This document shows positions 12,553-24,354 of a stretch of 64,000 bases of DNA, one piece after another. This DNA comes from Epiperipatus broadwayi (taxonomy: Eukaryota > Onychophora > Udeonychophora > Euonychophora > Peripatidae), in the NCBI GenBank assembly GCA_028023455.1, contig JAQFVV010012434.1:7685157-7749156 (forward strand). Reading direction: 5' to 3'. Below the pieces are notes generated by a model. It had not been told where the DNA came from. It saw only the letters and a program-made list of their open reading frames with translations, and did not search any database. Every line of letters begins with the position of its first letter. Position 1 is the first letter of the stretch. The translations under genes were made by a program, and so were the position numbers.

Positions 12553-14211
12553 ATGAGTAGTGATGTGATGCAATGCATTGTGGGTTTTTCTTTTTTAGAG
12601 TCAGGAATCTTTCAGACACTATGCACAGAGAAACTTATTAGCCATTTTACCATCCATTTTCATTCCCCACTCTTTTTCCCATATTCTTCTTTATCCTGCT
12701 CTATCCCATTTCCACAATATAATCTTTGTCAACTCCATGGTCTTTATATCTAAATCCCCTTTATCTTTTCCCAAACCCAACATAAAAACCAAGAACCCAC
12801 TTTCTAAATAATCACTTTGTTTATATTTATTCTATCACAACTTCATTTTTTGTATCTTTTCTGCTTGTAGGCATTTACATTCAATTAATTAAAAGATGCC
12901 CAATATTTTTGATGCCTTCCCTAAATAACTTGAAGACTAAATCACCCATATTTTCCCATTTATGTGTATATTCCCTTGATGCTAAAGATCCTGATTAAAC
13001 TTTAGACAGTAAACTACTTTCCTTGCTATTATCATAAATGAACTCATATCCAACATTCTGTTTTCTTCTATATATATTTAAACTTTTTTTACTCTCCATA
13101 TTAGTTCTCCAATTCCCTATATTTTATTAAGGCATTTATTCTTCTATTCCATTTCTTCCCATTATAACACCCAATAATTCTCCTAACCCAATCATCCCAC
13201 TTTTTGTATAAGCATACTGACAAAAATTCTCTATCCAAATCTTCTGCATACCATACTATTTTTCTCACTCATCTTGTTGCTTGTCTTTTATTCATATCCC
13301 AATTAAATTCTATTTTGGGTAGTCTTTTTATTCATAAATTGCAATCTACCAAACATTTTTTATTTTGCTTTTTGCATCTCTCATATAAAAACTTGACCAT
13401 CTCATGTCTCCTTAATTGCCTTTTTTACCAGCTACACACTTGCATCTAATGTATTTCATTCTACTTCTCTTTGTACTTTTTCTAAGTAATCCAACACCTC
13501 TTTACTAACACATAATGCATCATTTTCATATGTTAGCCCTTTTACTGTCACTCCCTTCCATACAATTCTAGCTACATCATATTTATTATATGAAAACACT
13601 GTTAATTTCCTATTCAGCCTCTATCTTTCCTTTGCTTTATTTATCGTTTTTTTATGCATCCAAACAATTTTCCTGATTACTTAAGATGATTCATAAATAG
13701 TTATACCTATTCACCATGTTTAACTTTATATCCCCCGTTAAAAATTCTTTCTCTTTTTTTCCCCAGTATTAATCATCATTACTTTTGATTTTTCTTCACT
13801 AAATTCAATCTTTATCTCCTTACCCATCTTTTCACATGTTTTCAGCATAATGTCCATATCTTCCCTCCTTTCTGTGCACAAGAAGGCATCATCTGTAAAT
13901 AACAGACCCAATAATGTTTCAAGTGCCTTGCCACTTATTAATGGTATCTCTACACCTCTTCTTACTTTTCTATTGTTTTCTTTATTTTTCTCAAATACAA
14001 CTAAAACAAAATAGGTAACATAGGGCATCTTTGTCTTAGTCCAACCCCATTTTTAACTTTATCTGATTCTATATTTCCTAATTGATATGTATAGTAATTA
14101 TTTTCATACAATCTCTTAATATGATCTACTAAAGCCCCCCAAATTTATTAAACTTACCCATAAATCTATTTCTATTTACTCTATCATATCCCTTTTCTAT
14201 ATCTATAAAAA

Positions 14212-14259
<48 letters not shown>

Positions 14260-14500
14260 GTATTTCTATTCATATCTATAAGTTGTGTAACTACAAATAA
14301 ACTATCTCCTATGTGCTTATTGTATCGAAAATCTCTTTGCATTTCTCCCACTATATTATTTTCTTCTATCCATTTTGCTACCCTTCCACCAACTGTCTCT
14401 GTGAAACTTTATATAACATTGATGTTACTGCTATTGGTCTATAATTGCTTAATTTTCCATGAACATTACCCTTTCCTTTAAATAGTTTCCTTATTGCAAC
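12553..14500 (-). pseudogene. Eroded LINE (non-LTR retrotransposon) reverse transcriptase, LINE1
   Basis: Minus-strand translation, with many stops and frame changes, gives RT landmarks in order. They are KGKGNVHGKLSNYRPIAVTS, then RVAKWIEENNIVGEMQRDFR, then (after a TA microsatellite) DIEKGYDRVNR (motif A). Next come LRQRCPMLPILF (motif B) and LLFTDDAFLCTE (motif C, FTDD instead of FADD), followed by KVMMIN. Downstream are WKGVTVKGLTYENDALC and LEKVQREV, a C-terminal region I associate with LINEs common in ticks and some other invertebrates. Toward 12553 it becomes a pyrimidine-rich 3' region. It is inactive. Upstream protein may continue beyond the nested MITE at 14498-15153. Confidence 0.8.
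14214..14256. repeat. (TA)n microsatellite inside LINE1
   Basis: About 20 uninterrupted TA units lie between the RT segments ending MNRNTG and starting DIEKGYDRVNR, so they interrupt the LINE reading frame. Confidence 0.9.
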
Positions 14501-15153
14501 TCTCTCCATACAATAGTGCTACCTAGAGTAAGCTATAGTAATCAATAGATATCAGAAGGTTTATACATTCAAATCCCTATCTAGTGGCCATTCATCCAAT
14601 ATTGTCAAACTAGCTTCCAGCTTATGATTGTTATCAGTGAGAAGTCTTGGATTCAAAAGCAATGCTTCTAGACCTTTGGATTTAAGACCCTCCCCCCCAA
14701 ATACTAACTTTGATCTATTTATGAACTATAAAGCAATGATCCCAAACTGAAAACACAATAATATTTGCAAGCTGCGCTAATGTGCCTGTAAAATCATGCA
14801 AATCTGAACCTACTTATAAAAAAATTAGACATTCAAATATATAGATTCCATGTATAACTATACTGGAAAATTAGCTTGGTTTGAAAACATTATTGTATTT
14901 TTGGTTTAAGCACATTGTTTATAGTTAATTAGATAGGTAAAAAGTAATAGATAGAAGTATGTATTAGATTCAAAGATTTTGGTGCATTGCTCTTGAATCC
15001 AAGATTACTCATTGCTGACAGTCATAGGCTAGAACATAGTCTCGTTATATTGGATGATAAAGCTTTAGATATAGATTTAAATGCACAAAGCTTGTGGCAT
15101 CTATTGATTACTACAGCTTTTCCTTTGTGATACTATTGCATTGGAGAAAGTTT
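14498..15153. mobile_element. Hairpin MITE family B, copy B1 (degenerate), nested in LINE1
   Basis: Left arm about 14498-14700 (CTCTCTCCATACAATAGTGC onward) and right arm about 14965-15153 (ends TGATACTATTGCATTGGAGA) are diverged inverted copies of the family B arm. The centre (14700-14960) is longer than in other copies and includes a C-rich tract CCCTCCCCCCC. LINE-like coding on both sides (15150-15230 reads KVLELVNRWVRFLETF on minus) suggests insertion into LINE1. Confidence 0.75.
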
Positions 15154-15399
15154 CCAGGAATCTAACCCATCTGTTCACTAACTCCAACACCTTCCTTAAT
15201 AGCATACACATCATTCACATTTTTTTTCCTTTTGTTAAAAACATCATTTTTTTTAATCTTAGTTTTTTATTCTCTAAGGTATCACTTTTTTTCAATCTTT
15301 CATTAAGGAAGTATAAATCTATGCTTTTTTATAAACTTGGGAAAATTCAAAATAGAGATTACACTCATGTAGCTGTAGAAATATAGTTGGCTAATTGGA

Positions 15400-17220
15400 G
15401 TTTTTTCATTACTACCTTAAGTGCTTGATTCCGTGTTTTTATCTAATTTACTTTCAAAACTTTATAATTCTTATAATTTTTATAATTCTTAATATCTCCA
15501 TTTACAATGCTATTTTTTATTACATATGATAATTATTCTAAATTTCATGTAGTTTTAATTCCTTGGCTATCTCAAAATAATTATTTGCCTATAAGGTTTA
15601 TTTTGGAAGAAAAATATTGTCAGATCTAAAACTATCACTTTTACAAATTAACAATCTGTAACTTGATATAAATCACTTTATAATTAATAAACACCAGTTA
15701 AAATTTAAAAAAAAAAAATCAGTACTAACAAAGATGGATTCTTCACTGAATAGCTTAGAAATATCAAATAGATGACTACGATTTTGAAGAAATATTATTT
15801 ATATTATTATTAACTATAACTATTGAAGTAAAAATATACTTTAGTACTATTATTATTAATAATAATTGAAAATTAATAAAATACCTGTAAGAAATATGAA
15901 TGTAAAAAAAATAACTGCATGGAAAGAAATATTGGAGGACATATTAAATTTCATAAATAAAACATTTTATATTTTTTATATATGTTTTTACAATGCTGGA
16001 TTTATGAAACATTGTATAAAATATTTAGAAGCACTCATGATATAAAAGAATTCAATATTTATATGCATGAATGTAATGTTTGCATTTATGTGTATGTGAA
16101 TTTAAATTCTGTTAGACATAAACCGATTGTCTAAGACAACTGTGACTTCCAGTTAAGTCCAATATAAAAAGGTTGTCCAAGATAACAGGGTATAAGATAA
16201 TGAAAACCAATTGATAGTGAACACCAATTAGAAATTTGGCTAGTCTAATGTTAAGTAATTTATATTATTGGGTTAATACATTCATACATGTATAACTATG
16301 TACATTAGTGAGTACTTAAATATACATTGTCATGTAATTATAAATATACAAATTGTACATTTATATGGAATTTATATACTAACATGCTCAGAATGCATGT
16401 ATTAAATGCCTTTATTTTTTCTTCTAGATGGCACATATTAAAAATGCAGTGATTGCATGTAAAGAATTACATGCAGTAAATCTATTAAAAACCATTTAAT
16501 CTCTGAATATTTTCTTTAAAAGAATTTAAAATTACTAATTTTTGCCTGTTTGAAATTGCATGAATTTTAACTTTTAAAGAATATTGATTGTAATAAAATT
16601 TGTTTAAAAAATATTAAATTCAGTATATAAAATAAGATATTAAAAAAAATTTTAATAAGTAAAATAATGTTGTACTATTTCACAAAACTAGTTCCAAGTG
16701 AATGTGATTTTTCATTTTCTCATTTACAATGATTAAAAATAAATTAATACATATATACAGGAGTAGCATTTAAAAGAGGATATTCCTTTTGGATGCAATA
16801 CACTTGTCAGTTTATTTTAACCCTTGACTTGGGACAGTTGTTCTAGGTTAATTGCTTTCTAATTAAATTAATTTAAATAGATAACTCCTTATATTCAATA
16901 TTTTCATCTAAAACATCCATTAAAATATTGCATCAAATATATACTGTATATTTTTACCTATTTATACACTAACAAGAAAACATACTTCTGATATAATCAA
17001 ATATCAAATCATTTATAAACATAAAGAAATTTTCAGCTATACACTAATATAGTGTATGTGCATAAACATATATATAAAGTTGAAAGAAAAACTAGAGATA
17101 AACACAGACAAAAATTATAGTAGATATTTTCTACATTCATTGAAATAAAAAAAAAAAAAAATAATAACATTGATTTAAAATATTGTTTTATAAATTAAAC
17201 TTTTAAAAGGTCTGAATATA
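15400..17220. other. Unannotated AT-rich stretch
   Basis: No coding homology or recognised repeat. Contains A/T homopolymers and short TTATTA-type runs. Confidence 0.45.
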
Positions 17221-17227
17221 TATATAT

Positions 17228-17281
17228 TGTATTATTATTATTATTATTATTATTATGATGATGATGATGATGATGATGAAA
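17228..17281. repeat. Compound (ATT)n-(ATG)n microsatellite
   Basis: An ATT run passes directly into an ATG run. RTE-type LINEs often end in such trinucleotide tails, but no LINE body was recognised beside it. Confidence 0.9.
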
Positions 17282-17439
17282 TGTAAAAACACAATACTTG
17301 TTTTTGAATATTTTTTTTTAATTAATTAAGACATGTATGTTTTCAAAGGGATTAGAGAGATAAAAATAAACTATTTTCAATCAAGGTGTTATTATCATCT
17401 TAGATGATTGTATAAAAGGGCTGATAACAAAATTAGCTC

Positions 17440-18540
17440 ATCAGGATAGTGATTTTTGAAGAGAACAGTCTGAATAGTAGTTTTTTGTAAGAATGAGTCA
17501 GCTGCAGGGTTGGTTATATTTTGTTGCAGTTTGTTGAAGTTTTCCAGTTGGTTTAGTTGACCATAGAATTTGCAGAATAGCTACCATAAACTTATGTAAC
17601 TGAAGGCAAGATAGTAGACTGTTTTTTTTAGCAGGAGTTTGAATTACATGGAGAAAAATGACCCACTTCTTTGTGCTGTAATTCATAGCCTTAAATGTGG
17701 AGAGGACAGTTGCTTGTCTGAAATCTATCAAACCAAGACCACTGCTTGCCTGGAACAATCCTAGACAGAAAGGGAGACCAAGATTTTACATAAATTACAT
17801 TTTTCCTGATGATGACAGTCACTAAAACCAAACTTACAAAAATCTTCCAGCTTGCCCAGGAAACTTGTTTGCTGAAGAAGCAATTATATATATGCTGACA
17901 TATCTAAAGGCAAAGAAGCACAGATAAATATATATACAGCTGTGGTGAGTAGAGTTATATTTTAAATAATTTCTTTGGTAAAATGACATTTTGAAAGTGA
18001 TGTGTGAATTTGTACTTTTTATGTTTATGGAGGATGTATAGTTGAGTGGGGCTGCCTGGATGCAGTGTGTTCATGATGCTCTGAAGTATAGGCTTGGATG
18101 TTGAGCTCCCAGAGTAGTCCAGCAGTGTATATGTAAGCCTCATGAATAGGCATTGGTCTCATGAATAGACCTCATTTATAGCCCCCAAGACTCACAAGAG
18201 ATGAATAGTGCTGGCTCAATGCCTGATAGTTTTTTTTGGATACTACTCTTTGTGGATGATCTGTCTAGGTACTTAGAAGAGGCAGTGCTTTAAAATTAGG
18301 CATTTTCTCATGATGGCATGGAGTTTTGTGTTCTGGTCATCCATGGTTGGCTGTCTACTTATCATGGCATGGGGAGTTGCAGTTCAGTATTCATTTTTCC
18401 TATCTCATCTTGCCTACTTCATCAGCATTATCTAATCAAGAAGAGAGATATTTTAAAAGTGAAGCAAACAAGCAAATAATTCTGCCTGGATTTTTTAAAA
18501 AAAGTAAAGAATGGATGATTCTATAATTTGAATTTAAAAG
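17440..18540. other. GC-richer, possibly decayed transposon segment
   Basis: This segment has visibly higher G+C and more complex words than its flanks. An 86-codon minus-strand open frame (17758-17498) has a balanced composition, but I cannot assign it. From 18000 to 18420 the text is complex but has no long open frame. CCTCATGAATAG-like words repeat three times around 18137-18177. An old transposable element is the likeliest reading. Confidence 0.35.
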
Positions 18541-19240
18541 TGTTGATAATTAGTTAATCAACAATCAAAAATGACCTGTCAAAAAAATTGACTTTATGTT
18601 TTAAAAGATAAAAAAATTTGATAGTATTTCTTTCTTTTAAGAAACTAATCGATAAAGAGTGGAACTTACTATAAAATAAGAAAAGCAATTTATACATTTT
18701 CAACTAAGAATAATTGTGAAAATAACTTTTATTGTCATAACAAGTATGTAAATGTTGTATATATTCAAAATGAAAATTGTAATTATAAAATTAAGGTGTT
18801 TTTTTTATTAAATTAAATTTGTTATGTTAAGAATCTGTGCAATTTGATATATGTGTTTTAGCAAACCTAATATAGGTATGATCTTATTAAAAATATAATT
18901 TAAAAAGTTTAACCATTTATTATTTTTATGTAAAAATTAAATATGTCCAGAAATTTCATGCACATATATGTATGTGTGCGTATATTGTCAATTATAACAT
19001 ATATGTAAAATATAATCATTTTTGGTCATTATTGAATATCAATCGAGATGTAATTCTTGTATATTAGAAATTGCATGTCTGTGCACACATATATGTAAAT
19101 CAATGTAATAATTTGAATTATGTAAATCACAAATGTAATATTTTTTTTTATTGTACAAGACTTAATTTTAATATATAGCCATATAGACCTTAATTTAAAT
19201 TCATTTTTCATTGTTATTAATAAACTTATTTAATTGTTAA
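18541..19240. other. Unannotated AT-rich stretch
   Basis: Nothing recognised on either strand. Confidence 0.4.
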
Positions 19241-19560
19241 AATTGTTTCCATCATATCTTGGTCATGTACAGTAATAGAACTTGTGTTCTCTGAGCTAGA
19301 TTCATGTACAGGATGAATATATAAATGGGAATGTGTATATTAGTGCTTTTGGGGCATCCAGCGATAATCAATCATCATCATCCTGGTTGGCACATAAGAT
19401 TATATTCTTTAAAGCTCATGCACTATATTTTATTTTTAATTTAGTCTTATTAGAAGTTAAGTTTATAGTTGGCCATGTTTTAATGTCCCAGCATTATTGT
19501 TTCGATTTCTGATTATTGTGTATTTTAATAGATGGGCACTAAACTGGTGCATCCAAGTTA

Positions 19561-19640
19561 TGTTTAAATAATTGCCCAAGGTGGCAAAGGCTCAATAGTT
19601 AGCCTGATCTAAAGAAGATCTATTTTCAATCCAGCCACAA
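19561..19640 (+). other. Weak tRNA-like segment (possible SINE relic)
   Basis: AAGGTGGCAAAGGCTCAATAG resembles box A and TTTTCAATCC resembles box B, with an anticodon-like stem GATCT/AGATC between. The surrounding 19250-19830 is GC-richer than average and may be part of the same element. No second copy here confirms it. Confidence 0.25.
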
Positions 19641-20280
19641 GATTGACTGTTGATATATTGTACTGATTTGTTTATTTCCATCAATGATGATGATGGATGG
19701 TTATTTCTCTCGAGTATTTACTTGTACTTATTTTTTAAATTATAATGTTGGTAGATTTATAGTTGCTGGCTGATCTCTCAATGTTCTCAGAGATCTCTTG
19801 ATCTCATGCTCCTCTTTAATATATCTTTACCAAATTACTTATATATATATATATATTTATGTAAATTATTGATATTTCATTTTATATTGTGACTTGGGAG
19901 TGATGATGTTTTGCCATCACCCAGTTTTAGTCATTTTTCTTCCACTTCCTGATCCCCCCATCCCATTACTATATATATATAATGAATTATTTAGAAGTTG
20001 TAATAACTAAAATTATTTATTTAAAATGTACCAACTAAAAACATTTTGGATTCATTAAATATTTATAAATTATTAAAATTCAAGTGAATTCTGTATCCTA
20101 AATTTTTAGATATATATTGTTTTATTTGAAAAGTTTTCTTTGGAAGAAAAAAAAACATAGGTTATAAAATTTTGATTTGATATTGCTAAATACTTAATTT
20201 TAAATTAATAAATTTAGTTTATTACATTGATCTAGTTTGATATTATAAATGCATAAGAAATTTGTGCATATATATTTATA

Positions 20281-21250
20281 TATTAAAAGAGACTGGAACT
20301 CAGACTTTTAAGCTCCCTATAGATATCCACCCCATCTTATCCAACTGATACACATAACATACATGTGAAAAAGATAAATGAACTCCAATATATGTATTTC
20401 ATGCTGAACCAGCACTCATCACTTGTTTCAGATCATCATCTCTTACACACATATACAATCAGTAATCAGTTTATATTAAGATAACAAATCTTCAAACATT
20501 AATGAACAAGCTTCAATCTTATCCATCCTTCAACTCTTCAGCTATCTATATCATTGAAAATCAGATGATAAAATACTTAAAGCCCTTGTTGATGCCAATA
20601 TTATTGCCATGCCCACAATGACCTTAAATCAATTGGAGTCCTCACACATATGAACTTAATATGTCTATTTTAATATACAAAACATGAATGGGCAGAATAC
20701 AGGCTGAATATATGTGTATTGTTTATATTAAACTTAATGTAATTAGAAGTGACTTGAACTCAGACTTTTATGTTCTCAACAGCTATCCACTTCATCTTAC
20801 ACAATTGATACACATGATCACACAATGTAAAAAAAAAATCTTCAATCTACTTATTTTATACCATCTTTCACACATATATACAATTAGGGTTCAGATTGAT
20901 TTAAAGTCAATATACCTATACAATAATATTGGCATTAACAAAGGTTTTGAGCATTTCATCCTCTGATTTTCATTGATATGAATGGCTGAAAGGATGGAAG
21001 GTGGAGAAGATGAAGCTTGAACATTAACGTTTGAATATTTGCTATCTTAATATAAACTGAGCACTGATTGTATATATATATGCGAGACATGGTGATCTGG
21101 ACTAACTGATGAGTGCTGATTAATAACGTTTACTTATATTGGAGATTATTTATATTTTTCATATGTGTGGGAGCATGTGTATCAGTTATATAATATGGAG
21201 TGAATAGCTGTAGGGAGCTTAAAAACTTCAGTTAAGTCCCTTTTAATTAC
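20281..21250. mobile_element. Nested palindromic element of family C, copy C2
   Basis: Outer arms of about 355 bp: 20288-20640 and 20890-21245 are inverted copies, starting GACTGGAACTCAGACTTTTA and ending with its diverged complement. Between them, 20730-20890 is a third, direct copy of the left arm end (GACTTGAACTCAGACTTTTA). It shares hairpin words with C1 (CATGCTGAACCAGCACTCAT). The 92-codon open frame at 20688-20966 lies inside the palindrome and is not a gene. Confidence 0.7.
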
Positions 21251-21375
21251 ATTAAGTTTAGTATAGACAATATACATGTATTTAAATATTATATATATGC
21301 TTTAGAAATATATAATGTTAAATGTAAACAATGATTCCAGTTTTTAGTTAAACCTAATGATGCTGAAGATCATAG

Positions 21376-21547
21376 TCTTAGCTATTATTGTTTAGACTGG
21401 AGACAGCTTTATTGTCACTGTTATTATTATGTCAATGCCTTGTTTTACATATTTCAATCATTTAAAAATTACATGCTGAAGTAAGGGCTTTTACATAATA
21501 ATAACAGAGATTATAAAACCGTCTCCAGTCTAAACAAGAATAATTAT
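21376..21547. repeat. Inverted repeat around TTTAGACTGGAGAC
   Basis: Arms of about 55 bp, 21376-21432 and 21492-21547, share TTTAGACTGGAGACNG and TGTTATTATTATGT in inverted orientation. Similarity extends weakly outward through GATCATA. Probably a small foldback element. Confidence 0.7.
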
Positions 21548-21556
21548 GATCGTGGT

Positions 21557-21620
21557 ACTTAGCACTAAAAATACATTAAACTCAATTAAAACTGAGTTTA
21601 ATGCGTTTTTAGTGCTAAGT
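21557..21620. repeat. Short hairpin (27-bp arms)
   Basis: ACTTAGCACTAAAAATACAT and its inverse flank a loop AATTAAAACT, with two adjacent mismatches. The sequence TCAATTAAAACT in the loop region occurs again directly after the hairpin and, with one change, after the SINE. Confidence 0.8.
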
Positions 21621-21631
21621 CAATTAAAACT

Positions 21632-21741
21632 TGTCAAGCATTGGTGGTCGAGAGGTCAGCGACAGCTGCTTTACAAGCAGTTGTCCCGGGTTAGCGGGTT
21701 CGCTTCCCGGCTGATGCTATGACACATGAGAAAAAAAAAAC
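21632..21741 (+). mobile_element. tRNA-derived SINE (family S1), most complete copy
   Basis: It folds into most of a tRNA. The acceptor stem is AGCATTG with TGATGCT (two G-T pairs), the D stem is GTCG/CGAC, and the anticodon stem is CTGC/GCAG with loop TTTACAA (anticodon UAC, Val-like). A box B-like GGGTTCGCTTCCC follows an enlarged variable region. It ends GACACATGAG plus ten A. A 12-bp target-site duplication flanks it: TCAATTAAAACT at 21620-21631 and TCGATTAAAACT at 21742-21753. The duplicated CCCGGG/GCGGG region and the A tail argue against a functional tRNA gene. Confidence 0.85.
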
Positions 21742-21917
21742 TCGATTAAAACTGGAAACATTGTTTATTTTAAAAATTATATACTTCGTAAAGCATATAC
21801 ATGCGTAAATGTTTTACTTATAATTTAACGAAATTTATTATAAGTATTATATATTTATTTACTTAAACTTTTGATAAAATAAGATGAAAATCAATAATTC
21901 TTAACTAAGAAAACAAC

Positions 21918-22012
21918 AAAATGAAAACTTAATATTTTAAGTTTTCATATAAACTGTGTTATATATGAAACCTTAATACTTTAAGTTTTCATATAAATTG
22001 TGTTATATACAT
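21918..22012 (+). repeat. Two-copy tandem repeat (unit about 46 bp)
   Basis: GAAAACTTAATATTTTAAGT...GTGTTATATAT is repeated at once as GAAACCTTAATACTTTAAGT...GTGTTATATAC with few changes. Confidence 0.75.
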
Positions 22013-22549
22013 TTATATGTTAACATATATACATATATAATATTAAAATCACTCAATATTTAGACAATCCCGATATCAATAACAATCAACAATCTCAACC
22101 TATTGTTAAGGCAAAAACAATATATAAAAATTCATTAAATTATTAAATACAATTAATTCTATAAAATAAAAAATCATTCCAAATAAATTATTTTAATCAA
22201 ATTATTATTAATATATTTAAACAAAAAAATTCTAAGCTAATTCCTCACAGAGGAATCAACATTTACAAAATCAAACTTTAACAAGATTTACAATTGTTTT
22301 AAAAAACATAGAATTTGTGGCTAGTACAAATATTTTTTCTATTTATATACTAAAACAAAAAATTACACTACAAAAGATGTTAAAAGAGTCTGAGAGTTGT
22401 TCTCGCATGTGTGATATTATTTCATAACATTTTGTCTGGATATTATATACCAATATCTGCATAGTATAATTATTTTAGTATATGGCCAAAAGATTCACTT
22501 AATGAATCGCAGGTGCTAGTTAGATATTGGCTGATAAGTTATCAGAGTT

Positions 22550-22586
<37 letters not shown>

Positions 22587-23320
22587 TAAAAGCAAAAATT
22601 AAAAATAAAAAATTGTACTCATATGTATATATTACTGATACTTTCTTATGTTTAATATAATATACTTTTAATAATTTGTCTGCCTTGATTATGTATACAT
22701 TTTAATTTAAAACTAAGTTTAGATCTTTATTAACAATGATACCAATGTAATAAAAGTTATAAAGGCAATGGATTTTGCATTAAACAAGAGAAAATATAGT
22801 TGGTCATAGAGTTTATAAATCAGATAAATATACTTTACTTAGTTAATGGCAAACATATATTTAATAAATATAATTTTTTATTTGGAAAATATTTTAAGTG
22901 AGAGTTGGAAAGATAATTAATATTTCTATTAAAATTAATAAATTATTTTACTTATTAATAGTATTTAATACTCTTTTTTTTTTCAAAAGTTAATTATTGC
23001 TATAGGACTTGAGTTTTTGATTTAAGTACAATTGTTAAAATGATTTTAAATAATATGGAATGATATATAATAAGGTGACTACTAAAAATGTCGCAAAAGA
23101 TCAAGATAATATATTGCCATCTCCTCATTTTGCTGGTTGAAGAGTGTGAAATAATCATTGATTTAAAGTTTAGTTGTTGTTTTTTCCATTTAGGTAGAGT
23201 TTTATTCATTTACATTTATTATAACAGTTTAATAAACATCTTTTTATTTATACTTAATACATCCAATATATTCATACATTCTTAAAACATTATGAATATA
23301 GTATCTTAAAAAGATAAAAA
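22013..23320. other. Unannotated AT-rich stretch
   Basis: Apart from the AAT microsatellite, nothing was recognised. Overlapping open frames on both strands at 23000-23285 have no family resemblance. Confidence 0.4.
22549..22585. repeat. (AAT)n microsatellite
   Basis: About twelve AAT units, decaying into AAAATAAA. Confidence 0.85.
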
Positions 23321-23324
23321 CTGA

Positions 23325-23425
23325 AGAACCACTGGTTGCTGGTTCAGCATTAAATGCATCTTCAGGGCCATTTATTCTTTTTAGATATCTTTTATTTATA
23401 TGTTTCAAGAATGTGAAATGGTATG
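23325..23425. mobile_element. Partial family C element, copy C3
   Basis: GCTGGTTCAGCATTAAATGCATCTTCAGGG and the following TTTATTCTTTTTAG...ATATGTTT match the family C arm seen at 9.6 and 48.2 kb. Only one arm is present. Confidence 0.55.
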
Positions 23426-23437
23426 GAAATTTTAAAT

Positions 23438-24354
23438 ATACACCTGGGTCTCTTTTTACGCAGACTTATTTAACACAATTTTGAAGTTATGCAATTCGTG
23501 TTTCACCGGAAGTCAAACTCCGATATTGCGCTATTACTTTAAATAATAAATTTTGTGCACTTACGTTATATTGAAAGTAATAGCAGATTATTGAAATTCG
23601 ACTTTCAACTTAGTAATTTCAATATTTTCAGTGCTTTATAATAGTAAGATTTTATGCAATAATGAAATTAAAATCATCATTTCCACATTTTATATATACA
23701 CACATTAAATTTTACAAGATTATAATGTAAATTTGTTCAAATATTGTGCGTGTTAATTTTGCATTTTAAATCACATTCTGTTTTTGCTTTTTAAAAAACA
23801 ACGTAAGGTTTATTTTTAAAATTGAAAATTAAAGACAAAAATAAGAATTTAATTTTTAGTTGTTAGATTAATTACTAATTACGTTGTCACCGGAAAACCA
23901 TTAATTAACACAACATGAGAGTGACATTGGCGCTAGTTGTATTTCTTCTTGTGAAGAATCTGATTTTTTTATCAGTTTGCAAACGAACCTCTTTACCGGC
24001 AAATAGCGATAATAATTAAAACGTGTATAAAAAAAATATAAATTACTGTAAATTATGCATAAAAATATATTGTTTTGAATAAAATTAAATATTATAGTTA
24101 AAAAAAGTTTGTTTTGTATCAATTTTTTTCAAATTTGAAATTTTTTATTAGTCATATTTTATTTCCTTATTTTTTTTTTTTTTGCACGATTTTAAATAAA
24201 TTTTATGTTGGTGTTTTGCTTTTATGCAAGTTTTGAAAAATCACAGTCAGTATCCCCCCTTTTTCAAGGTAAGTTACGTCTATTTTTGCATGATTTCATT
24301 TGTGCATGTTTTCTGAGGAACCTATCTATCGCGTAAAAAGAGACCCAGGTGTAT
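23438..24354. mobile_element. 917-bp non-autonomous DNA transposon with perfect terminal inverted repeats
   Basis: The first 24 bp (starting ATACACCTGGGTCTC, positions 23438-23461) are the exact reverse complement of the last 24 bp (24331-24354). If the outer TA is the target duplication, the element is TA-flanked as in Tc1/mariner-type insertions. The palindromic edge also allows other readings. Internally CACCGGAA occurs near both ends, and base composition differs from the flanks. The 73-codon minus-strand frame at 23901-24122 is not a recognisable transposase. Confidence 0.8.

Noticed and set aside
12553-13449. Plus-strand open frames rich in Phe, Ser, His and Leu
   Set aside because: They are antisense to the pyrimidine-rich 3' part of LINE1.
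17498-17758. 86-codon minus-strand frame as a conserved gene
   Set aside because: Composition is reasonable, but no family is recognised, no splice context is visible and the surroundings look like decayed transposon.
20688-20966. 92-codon open frame as a gene
   Set aside because: It lies wholly within the nested family C palindrome and has no protein resemblance.
21632-21741. Functional tRNA-Val gene
   Set aside because: The variable/T region is enlarged and duplicated, an A-tail follows, target duplications flank it and related degenerate copies exist, so it is a SINE.
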